A stretch of 64,000 bases of DNA from Gammaproteobacteria bacterium (GTDB lineage: Bacteria > Pseudomonadota > Gammaproteobacteria > Pseudomonadales > UBA5518). The stretch is taken from NCBI GenBank assembly GCA_016718385.1, contig JADKDK010000006.1, forward strand, positions 62,001 through 126,000. The letters are read 5' to 3'. A model generated the notes under the pieces. That model was not told the DNA's origin. It did not search any database and saw nothing but the letters and a program-made list of their open reading frames with translations. Each line of letters starts with the position of its first letter. The first letter of the stretch is position 1. Shown piece after piece: positions 55,815-64,000 of the stretch. The position numbers and the translations under genes are program-made.

Positions 55815-57964
55815 CCGCGCCGCCAGGCGTGGTAGCGTTCGACCCAGCGCAGCAGGCGTTCGGGCGCGTGCGCGCGCTTCCATTCGCCGGCCGCGTACTT
55901 GTTGGCCTCGGCCAGCGTCGGGTAGCTGTGGATGGTGCCGAGGATCTTGTTGAGCCCGAGCCCGTGGCGCATCGCGAGCACGAACTCCGCCAGCAGTTCG
56001 CCCGCGTGCGCGCCGACTATCGTGGCGCCGAGGATGCGGTCCTTGCCCGGCACCGTCAGCACCTTCACGAAACCCTCGGCCGCGCCGTCGGCGATGGCGC
56101 GGTCGAGGTCGTCGATACCATAGCGCGTCACCTCGTAGGCGATACCGCGCGCCTGCGCGTCCTGCTCGTTCAGGCCCACGCGCGCGGCCTCGGGATCGGT
56201 GAAGGTCGTGGCCGGGATCACCGTGTAGTCGGCGCGGAACTTCCACGCCGCGCCGAACAGCGCGTTGACCGCGGCGTACCACGCCTGGTGCGCCGCGGCG
56301 TGCGTGAACTGGAACGGTCCCGCGACGTCGCCGGCGGCATAGATGTTCGGGTACAGCGTCTCGAGGTATTCGTTCACCACCACGGTGCCGGCGACAGGCA
56401 CGCCCAGTTCCTCGAGGCCATAGCCGCCGAGGCGCGCCTTGCGCCCCACCGCGCAGAGCAGCGCGTCGAAGCCGAGGCGACGCTGCACGCCCTCGCGCTC
56501 GACGACGAGGAACCTGTGCTCGCCGACGCGCTCGCAATGCACCGCGCGCCAGCCGCACAGCACCTCGACGCCGTCGCGCGCGAGCGCGTCCTGCACGCCG
56601 TGCGCGACCTCGGGATCCTCGCGTGCCAGCAAGCGCTCCATCAGCTCGACCTGCGTCACCTGCGAACCGAGGCGCTGCAGGCACTGCGCCAGCTCGCAGC
56701 CGATCGGGCCGCCGCCGAGCACCACGAGGCGCTGCGGTGGCCGCTCCATCGCGGCCAGCGCATCCCACAGCGTGTCGCTGGTCAGATAGCCCACTTCGTC
56801 CAGTCCCGGCAGCGGCGGCACGTACGGTTCGGCGCCCGCGGCGATAACGATCGCGCGTGTCGTGAGGCGGCGTGTCCGGCCGTCGCCGGAATGCACCTCC
56901 ACGGTCCACGGATCGACGATGCGCGCGTGCCCCTCGAGCACCTCGACACCCAGCGCGCTGTAGCGCTCCACGCTGTCGTGCGGCGCGATCGCGCGCACCA
57001 CCTCCTGCACCCGGGCGATCACGCGCCTGAACTCGACGCGCGGCTCGACCGCCTCCAGCCCGAACCGCCCGGCATGGCGCATCTCGTGCGCGAGCCGCGC
57101 GCTGCGGATCAGCGCCTTGCTCGGCACGCAACCGGTGTTGAGGCAGTCCCCGCCCATGCGCCGCGCCTCGACCAGCGTGACGCTGGCCTTCACCGTGGCC
57201 CCGATGTAGGCGCTGACCAGCCCCGCCGCGCCGGCGCCGATCACCACCAGGTTGCGCTCGAAGCGACGCGGGCGCTGCCATTTCGCGTACGCCCGGCGCG
57301 CCTGCAGCGCCGCGAGCACGCGCCGGGCAATCAGGGGGAACACGCCCAGCAGCGCGAAGGACAGCAGCAGCGAGGGCGAGACGATATCGGACAGCGCCTC
57401 GACGCGCGCGAGTTGCGTGCCTGCGTTCACGTACACCAGCGTGGCGCCGAGCATCGCCAGCTGGCTGACCCAGTAGAAGGTGCGCACGCGGATAGGCGTC
57501 AGCCCCATCACCAGGTTGACCAGGAAGAACGGCAACGGCAGCAGCCGCAGCGTGAACAGGTAGAACGCGCCATCGCGCGCGAAACCCTTGTCGACGGCGC
57601 GCGACCATTCGCCGAAGCGCCGCTGCACCGCGTCGCGCAACAGGTAGCGCGCGACCAGGAACGCGAGCGTCCCGCCGATGGAAGACGCAAAGGACACCAG
57701 CAGAGTGCCCCACGCCAGGCCGAACAGCGCTCCCCCCGCGAGGCTCATCACCGCCGCGCCGGGAAATGACACCGCGGCGATCAGCACGTAGAGCAGGAAA
57801 TAGCCCGCCGCGACCAACGGCCACGAGCGCTCCAGCAGCAGCGCAAGCCCGGCCCGGCTGGCCTTGATGCCTTCGAGCGTCAGCAGGCGATCGAGGTCGA
57901 GGGCGAACAGCAGCGCGAGAAGCAGCACGATCAGCGACAGCAACCCCGCCTTCCTGGTATTCAC
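55811..57964 (-). CDS. Fusion of TVP38/TMEM64 membrane protein and FAD-dependent disulfide oxidoreductase
   Basis: Protein of 717 residues starting at GTG 57964 behind GGAG. Residues 1-225 are a TVP38/TMEM64-type membrane domain (SFPGAAVMSLAGGALFGLAWG and RLLPLPFFLVNLVMG). Residues about 235-717 are a mercuric-reductase/dihydrolipoamide-like flavoprotein with VIGAGAAGLVSAY, the redox pair GGDCLNTGCVPSKAL, VVLGGGPIGCELAQ and IYAAGDV. The fusion puts a disulfide flavoenzyme at the membrane. Such fusions are known as a family without a firm role. The TAG stop is in a REP-like repeat. Confidence 0.9.
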   Translation of the reverse strand: MNTRKAGLLSLIVLLLALLFALDLDRLLTLEGIKASRAGLALLLERSWPLVAAGYFLLYVLIAAVSFPGAAVMSLAGGALFGLAWGTLLVSFASSIGGTLAFLVARYLLRDAVQRRFGEWSRAVDKGFARDGAFYLFTLRLLPLPFFLVNLVMGLTPIRVRTFYWVSQLAMLGATLVYVNAGTQLARVEALSDIVSPSLLLSFALLGVFPLIARRVLAALQARRAYAKWQRPRRFERNLVVIGAGAAGLVSAYIGATVKASVTLVEARRMGGDCLNTGCVPSKALIRSARLAHEMRHAGRFGLEAVEPRVEFRRVIARVQEVVRAIAPHDSVERYSALGVEVLEGHARIVDPWTVEVHSGDGRTRRLTTRAIVIAAGAEPYVPPLPGLDEVGYLTSDTLWDALAAMERPPQRLVVLGGGPIGCELAQCLQRLGSQVTQVELMERLLAREDPEVAHGVQDALARDGVEVLCGWRAVHCERVGEHRFLVVEREGVQRRLGFDALLCAVGRKARLGGYGLEELGVPVAGTVVVNEYLETLYPNIYAAGDVAGPFQFTHAAAHQAWYAAVNALFGAAWKFRADYTVIPATTFTDPEAARVGLNEQDAQARGIAYEVTRYGIDDLDRAIADGAAEGFVKVLTVPGKDRILGATIVGAHAGELLAEFVLAMRHGLGLNKILGTIHSYPTLAEANKYAAGEWKRAHAPERLLRWVERYHAWRRG

Positions 57965-58020
57965 GTGCGCGCTCCGCTGGTTCCACAACAACCGGTATTG
58001 TGCCCGATCGTGGGCGGTAG

Positions 58021-58152
58021 GGGCGGGCCATCGACGAGCATTTCGGCCACGAGGCCACGGACGATATCGACGGCGTGATCGCCACGCTGCAGGAACTCGG
58101 CGCGCTGACCGGTATGGATGAATTATCCTGTGACGCGATGCCCCAGCCCTGA
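58021..58152 (+). pseudogene. Short coding-like remnant
   Basis: An open frame of 43 codons without a start, with a TAG just before it. It reads RAIDEHFGHEATDDIDGVIA, then TLQELGALTGMDELS and CDAMPQP before TGA. Codon use is protein-like, and the pattern weakly recalls the C-terminal helices of PqqD-like carriers. It sits between the divergent TVP38-FAD and membrane-protein genes and may be a decayed gene end. Confidence 0.35.
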
Positions 58153-58216
58153 CGCGGCGCGGGCAGTCCGAACGCGATATCCGCCACATGACAGTCTGAA
58201 CGGGGGAAAGCGCCGC

Positions 58217-59431
58217 ATGACTCCAGACCTCTCGCCACGCCGGGACGACCCCGTCGCCGTTGCGTTTCCCGAACTGCAGAACTTCTCGCTCGTCCTCGGC
58301 GGACCACTGTGGCAGCTGCTGCGCAAGGCCCGGATGGACGATGACGCGGGTCGCCTGGTCGGGCGCCGCATCGTGCTGGCCAGCACGGTCATCTGGCTGC
58401 CCCTGCTCGTGCTCTGCGCCATCGAGGGAACACTGCTGGGCGGCGTCGACATCCCGTTCCTCCCCGACATCGAAACCCACGCGCGCTTTCTCGTCGGTGT
58501 GCCGCTGATGATCCTCGCCGAACTCGTGGTCCACCAGCGCCTGCGCGGCATCGTGGCGCAATTCGTGGAGCGCGGGCTCGTCCCCGCGGCATCGATGGAG
58601 CGCTTCATCGGGGCCTTGCGCCGCGCCATGGCCTGGCGCAATTCATGGTTCGTGGAAATCGCGCTGATCGCGCTCGTGTACACGGTGGGCCATTACATCC
58701 GCGACTACATCGAGCTCGACACCTCGAGCTGGTACGCGACGGTCGGACCCGGCACCGGCACGCTCACCACGGCGGGGCTCTGGTTCACCTTCGTGAGCAA
58801 TCCGGTGCTGCAGTTCATACTGCTGCGCTGGGGCTACCGCCTGCTGATCTGGGCGCACTTCCTGTGGCAGGTGTCGCGGATCGAGCTGGACCTGATCCCG
58901 ACCCATCCCGATCGCAACGGAGGGCTGGGCTTTCTCGCCGGCAGCGCCTACGCCTTCGCACCGCTGCTGAGCGCGCTGGGCGCCGGTGTGGCCGGCATGA
59001 TCGCGAACCGCATCTTCCACCAGGGCGCCTCGCTCGCGGCCTTCAAGCTGGAAATCGTCCTGCTCGTGACCATGGGCGTGGTGCTGCTGATGGCCCCACT
59101 GCTGGTGTTCGCACCGAAGATCCTCGCCGCGCAGCGCCAGGGGCTAAGGGAGTACGGCGCCTTCACCGCCGAGTACATGCGCGAGTTCGACCGGCGCTGG
59201 CTGCGCTCGCGCGATCGGGATGGCGCATCACTGCTGGGAACCGGCGACATCCAGTCGCTCGCGGACATCGGCAATGCGTTCACCGTGATCCGCGAGATGA
59301 AGCCCGTCATCTTCTCTCGCGCCATGCTGGTCCAGCTCACCGCAGCCATGCTGATACCCTTCGTGCCGCTGGTGTTCACGATGATTCCGCTGGAGCAACT
59401 GCTCGACCGGATCATCGGGGCAATCTTCTGA
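58217..59431 (+). CDS. Integral membrane protein of unknown function
   Basis: Protein of 404 residues with about six to seven hydrophobic helices, e.g. IVLASTVIWLPLLVLCAIEG, FLVGVPLMILAELVVHQRL, AFAPLLSALGAGVAGMIANR and LEIVLLVTMGVVLLMAPLLV. There is no known domain I recognise. GGGGGAAAG precedes ATG 58217; a larger frame start at 58118 would add 33 residues from the remnant region. It is convergent with pgm. Confidence 0.7.
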   Translation: MTPDLSPRRDDPVAVAFPELQNFSLVLGGPLWQLLRKARMDDDAGRLVGRRIVLASTVIWLPLLVLCAIEGTLLGGVDIPFLPDIETHARFLVGVPLMILAELVVHQRLRGIVAQFVERGLVPAASMERFIGALRRAMAWRNSWFVEIALIALVYTVGHYIRDYIELDTSSWYATVGPGTGTLTTAGLWFTFVSNPVLQFILLRWGYRLLIWAHFLWQVSRIELDLIPTHPDRNGGLGFLAGSAYAFAPLLSALGAGVAGMIANRIFHQGASLAAFKLEIVLLVTMGVVLLMAPLLVFAPKILAAQRQGLREYGAFTAEYMREFDRRWLRSRDRDGASLLGTGDIQSLADIGNAFTVIREMKPVIFSRAMLVQLTAAMLIPFVPLVFTMIPLEQLLDRIIGAIF

Positions 59432-59454
59432 AGAGCGGGAGCGCGTCCGGGTTT

Positions 59455-61096
<1,642 letters not shown>

Positions 61097-61186
61097 GCGT
61101 ATACTCCTCGGATCATTTGCGCGACGTGAGGGATTCTGCCGCACTCCGCCGCCTCGCCTCTTGATCTGATCGAAGCTCGTCGCCGG

Positions 61187-61254
<68 letters not shown>

Positions 61255-61289
61255 TGAGGGCATGTCTCGCCACGCGCGGGGCCCCTGCT

Positions 61290-61757
61290 TCAGCCCAGGG
61301 CGTAGACGTCGTAGCTCACGCTGGCCGAGGCAAAATCGACCTCGCCGATATTGACGCACTGCAGCCGGTTCACCCAGAGGTACCCCGGGTGCGCGCTGAG
61401 GAACCGCGGCGCCGAGCGGATCTGCGCGCGCGGCGGCGGATTGCCGGCCAGCATGCGCGCGTAGCCGTCATCGCCGAGCTCCAGCACGCCCTGGTACTGC
61501 ACGTAGATCAGCGCCTCGTCATGGGTGCGGATCGTGGCGCGCACGTCCAGCACGCCGACGCCGTCGCTGCGCACTGTCAGCCAGTCGCCACCCACCGGCA
61601 GGAACTCCCCGCGGATGCGGGGCCCCTCGACCGTGCCGCCGCTCACGTAGGCATTGACGCGCAAGCCGAGCGGCGTCTCGCCGATCACCTCGAACGGTGA
61701 GTGCAGCGTGACGCCGTAGCTGCAGATGTGCTCCATCGTATACGCGTACATCGTCAT
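61290..61757 (-). CDS. DUF3237 family protein
   Basis: Protein of 155 residues with the DUF3237 pattern: [40 protein letters not shown] and [15 protein letters not shown]. The family has no proven role and is often near SDR and lipid-degradation genes. The start overlaps the SDR stop (TGATG). The gene ends 36 bases before the poly-C tract. Confidence 0.85.
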   Translation of the reverse strand: MTMYAYTMEHICSYGVTLHSPFEVIGETPLGLRVNAYVSGGTVEGPRIRGEFLPVGGDWLTVRSDGVGVLDVRATIRTHDEALIYVQYQGVLELGDDGYARMLAGNPPPRAQIRSAPRFLSAHPGYLWVNRLQCVNIGEVDFASASVSYDVYALG

Positions 61758-62527
61758 CACCTCGCTGTGTAACCACCGTCGATCACGAGCTCCGTTCCCG
61801 TCATGTAGCGCGACTCGTCCGAAGCCAGGAACAGCACGCCATTGGCGATATCGCGTGGCTCGCCCATCGCGCGCACCGGGATGCTGTCGATGATCCGCGC
61901 GTGGAATGCCGCGGCCTGCTCCGCCGGCATGCCGGCCAGCGCGTTTTCGACCATCGGCGTCAGGATGAAGCCGGGATGCACGGAGTTCACGCGAATACCG
62001 TAGCCCTCGGCCGCGCAGTGCAGCGCCGCCGATTTCGTGAAGATGCGCACGCCGCCCTTGCTGGCATTGTAGGCAGCGGTCAGCGGCTCGCCGACGATGC
62101 CCTCGATCGAGGAGATGTTGACGATGGAGCCGCCACGCGTCTTCATGGCGCGGATCGCCTCGCGCGTGCCCAGGAACACCGCGTCGAGGTTCACGCGCTG
62201 CGTGCGCTGCCAGTCCGCGAGCGTGGTGTCTTCCGCCGAACCGGTGAGCGCTATGCCCGCGTTGTTCACCAGCACGTCGAGGTGCCCGTGACGCGCGAGG
62301 ACGGCATCGACGAGCGCGGTCCAGCGCGCCTCGTCGGTAACATCCTGGTGCTCTGCCTCGGCGTGCCCGCCGCTGTCCACGATCGAGGCCACCACGCCCT
62401 GCACGGCGGCGAAATCAATGTCCGAGGCCACCACCAGCGCGCCCTCCTGCGCGAGGCGTCGCGCCATTGCTTCGCCGAGACCCGAGCCCGCGCCCGTGAT
62501 CAATACAACCTTGTTCGTCATTCTCAT
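61757..62527 (-). CDS. Short-chain dehydrogenase/reductase
   Basis: Protein of 256 residues. TGAGSGLGEA at the start, NNAG intact, IVNISSIEG and YNASK complete the catalytic set, and the end reads GTELVIDGGYTAR. AAGGAG sits upstream of ATG 62527; ATG 62521 is an alternative. The paired SDR at 62541 lies 14 bases away, so they form an operon with the DUF3237 gene. Substrate unknown. Confidence 0.92.
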   Translation of the reverse strand: MRMTNKVVLITGAGSGLGEAMARRLAQEGALVVASDIDFAAVQGVVASIVDSGGHAEAEHQDVTDEARWTALVDAVLARHGHLDVLVNNAGIALTGSAEDTTLADWQRTQRVNLDAVFLGTREAIRAMKTRGGSIVNISSIEGIVGEPLTAAYNASKGGVRIFTKSAALHCAAEGYGIRVNSVHPGFILTPMVENALAGMPAEQAAAFHARIIDSIPVRAMGEPRDIANGVLFLASDESRYMTGTELVIDGGYTAR

Positions 62528-62540
62528 CGCTTGCACTCCT

Positions 62541-63356
62541 TCAGCGGGCGGACATGCCGCCGTCGACCACGAATTCCGCTCCCGTCGCATAGCCCGACGC
62601 GTCGCTGGCAAGGAACAGCACCATGTTCGCGACATCGCGCGCCGTGCCCAGGCGCCCCACCGCGGTCATGCCGAGCACCACGGTCTTGGCCTCGTCCGGC
62701 GTGGGCGCGAGCCCGAGGGCCACGAAATCCTCGAATACCTTCTCGCCCATCGCGGTCTGGATCAAGCCCGGATGCACCGAGTTCACGCGGATGCCGTAAC
62801 CCAGCGCACCGAACTCCACCGCCGCGTGCCTGCTGTAGAGCCGCACCGCACCCTTGGTGGAACCATAGGCGGTGTGCCCCGGCACGCCGATCAGCCCGGC
62901 CACCGAGGACAGGTTGACGATGGACCCGCCGCGCCCCGCCGCGCCGCCCGGCTTCATCGCCTGCGCGGCGAATTTCATGCCGAGGAATACCGAATCGACG
63001 TTCACGCGGTGCACGCGCCGCACCTCTTCCAGCGTGTTCGATTCCAGCGTGCCGCCCTGGTAGATCCCGGCGTTGTTCACCAGCACGTCCAGTCCGCCGA
63101 AGGCTGCCAGGGTTGCCTCGATGCTGGCCTGCCAGTCACCTTCGGCGGTCACGTCCTGCACGCGCGCCTGCACATCGAGGCCCGCGGCGCGCAGGGCCGC
63201 GGCCGCCGCGGCGCAACCCGAATGGTCGACGTCACCCATCATCACGCGTGCGCCCGCCGCGCCGAGCACGCGCGCGCACTCGAGCCCGATGCCACTGGCC
63301 GCGCCGGTGACCAGCGCGACCTTGCCGGCGAGTGAAAAAGCCTGCAGTGCTTCCAT
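62541..63356 (-). CDS. Short-chain dehydrogenase/reductase
   Basis: Protein of 271 residues. TGAASGIGLE, NNAG, IVNLSSVAG and YGSTK are in place, and the end reads GAEFVVDGGMSAR. A Gly-rich insertion (AMKPGGAAGRGGS) precedes the serine. It resembles the next SDR over most of its length, so they may be an old tandem pair. A REP-like repeat lies just upstream of the start. Confidence 0.92.
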   Translation of the reverse strand: MEALQAFSLAGKVALVTGAASGIGLECARVLGAAGARVMMGDVDHSGCAAAAAALRAAGLDVQARVQDVTAEGDWQASIEATLAAFGGLDVLVNNAGIYQGGTLESNTLEEVRRVHRVNVDSVFLGMKFAAQAMKPGGAAGRGGSIVNLSSVAGLIGVPGHTAYGSTKGAVRLYSRHAAVEFGALGYGIRVNSVHPGLIQTAMGEKVFEDFVALGLAPTPDEAKTVVLGMTAVGRLGTARDVANMVLFLASDASGYATGAEFVVDGGMSAR

Positions 63357-63370
63357 TTCTCAGCTCCAGA

Positions 63371-63452
63371 GTGGGTTGGCATTCATGCCGACAAGTACCT
63401 TGCCCAATGCAGCTGTCGCCATGAATGGCGACCCACGTGAATGGCGACCCAC
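63371..63452. repeat. REP-like hairpin pair
   Basis: Plus unit with head GTGG and GTTGGCA-TTCA-TGCCGAC (one G-T pair) at 63371; minus unit with GTCGCCA-TTCA-TGGCGAC and head GTGG ending at 63436; plus a partial copy to 63452. It sits between the SDR and LLM genes, both on the minus strand. Confidence 0.85.
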
Positions 63453-63471
63453 ATGGGTGGCACCACGCGGC

Positions 63472-64000
63472 TCAGCCATAGAAGACCTCGGCGATCCGCT
63501 GCGTATAGTAAGCCGCCTTGTCGGGTGCGAGCCCGTAGAACGGAATCGACAGCGTGAAGGAATCCGCGATGTCGGCCATCGCGTCGAGGCGCCGGCGCAC
63601 CTCGTCCGGCGTACCCGCCAGCACGATGGATTCGACCATCGCGTCGCTGCAGGCGGCCATCATCGCGGCGTGGTCCTGCCGCGCACCGGCAGCCTGCAGC
63701 GCGCGCGCCTCGCTGCCGAAGCCGATGTACTCGTAATAGGCCTCGTACTGGGCCATCTGGCCGTAGAAGGCGATCGTCTCGCGCGCATCCTCGATGGCCT
63801 GGCGCTTGTCCTCGTTCACCGCGACGAACAGGAACAGGTTGAGGTCGAAGTCCCTGCGCGCGCGGCCCGAGCGTGCAAGCCCGTTCGCCAGGTGCGGCGC
63901 GACCTTGTCGCGCACCCATTTCGCGTTCCAGATCGGGTGCCCCGGCAGGCCATCGGCGATTTCGCCGGCCATCTCGCAGGTCTTCTCGAACACGGCCGGA
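63472..64000 (-). CDS. LLM-class oxidoreductase, C-terminal part (5' end outside window)
   Basis: The frame is open to the window edge. The visible 176 residues match the C-terminal half of luciferase-like oxidoreductases, with ADGLPGHPIWNAKWVRDKV, a FDLNLFLFVAVNED strand and the late GTPDEVRRRLDAMADIADSF. The cofactor cannot be decided. It follows the SDR operon in the same direction and may belong to the same catabolic unit. Confidence 0.85.
   Translation of the reverse strand, partial: PAVFEKTCEMAGEIADGLPGHPIWNAKWVRDKVAPHLANGLARSGRARRDFDLNLFLFVAVNEDKRQAIEDARETIAFYGQMAQYEAYYEYIGFGSEARALQAAGARQDHAAMMAACSDAMVESIVLAGTPDEVRRRLDAMADIADSFTLSIPFYGLAPDKAAYYTQRIAEVFYG

Overview
The window is one stretch of GC-rich (roughly two thirds G+C) bacterial chromosome with mostly ordinary housekeeping and catabolic genes. 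It looks like a free-living, aerobic, lipid- or steroid-using gammaproteobacterium. That rests on cbpA-cbpM, purE-purK, prkA-yeaH-spoVR, a NhaR-like LysR regulator, an exported AroQ-PheC protein, an OprC-type copper receptor, and many SDR, LLM, CoA-ligase and CoA-transferase genes. I cannot name the genus.

Layout. 1-3766: a lipid/CoA catabolic run (acyl-CoA ligase cut by the window edge, SDR, glycerophosphodiesterase, histidine phosphatase, LLM oxidoreductase). 3869-5310: a 31-residue basic peptide, then cbpA-cbpM. 5341-16281: iron alcohol dehydrogenase, Nramp-like carrier, SIMPL and DUF3047 proteins, a DEAD-box helicase, acetoacetate-decarboxylase-like protein, glyoxalase-like protein, DUF1289 protein, gpsA, gabT and cytochrome b561. 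16491-17600: a scar where pieces of three genes have been joined. 17818-20328: a copper module (DUF2946 protein plus TonB-dependent copper receptor). 20609-24124: L,D-transpeptidase, cupin, SDR and a fused exported chorismate mutase/cyclohexadienyl dehydratase. 24256-28976: prkA-yeaH-spoVR operon. 29069-32474: molybdopterin oxidoreductase and CoA transferase. 32538-34370: a group II intron sitting directly behind the terminator of a TonB-dependent receptor gene. 37158-44290: a broken phosphotransferase, two SDRs, a large penicillin-binding protein, a lipoprotein and a glycine-zipper protein. 44563-50661: gabD, a small inverted-repeat element, an M24 aminopeptidase and two LysR regulators. 50777-55788: a tightly packed seven-gene operon (hpf-like, purE, purK, terC, sbtA, sbtB, zinc-ribbon/HEFGH membrane protein). 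55811-64000: TVP38-FAD fusion, membrane protein, frameshifted pgm, a poly-C tract, DUF3237 protein, two SDRs and an LLM oxidoreductase cut by the window edge.

The most distinctive signal is a family of short hairpins (REP-like, head GTAG or GTGG, loop TTCA) scattered between genes. Their stems differ in sequence but stay paired. In at least eight genes the stop codon lies inside the repeat, usually as the TAG of its GTAG head, and at two convergent junctions one repeat cluster ends both genes. The second is the coupling of bicarbonate uptake (sbtA-sbtB) with purE-purK; PurK consumes bicarbonate.

Several loci are damaged: the 16.5-17.6 kb chimera, the phosphotransferase at 37.2-38.0 kb and pgm. 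The pgm frameshift and the neighbouring 42-base C run could be sequencing or assembly faults. I saw no rRNA, tRNA or CRISPR array.
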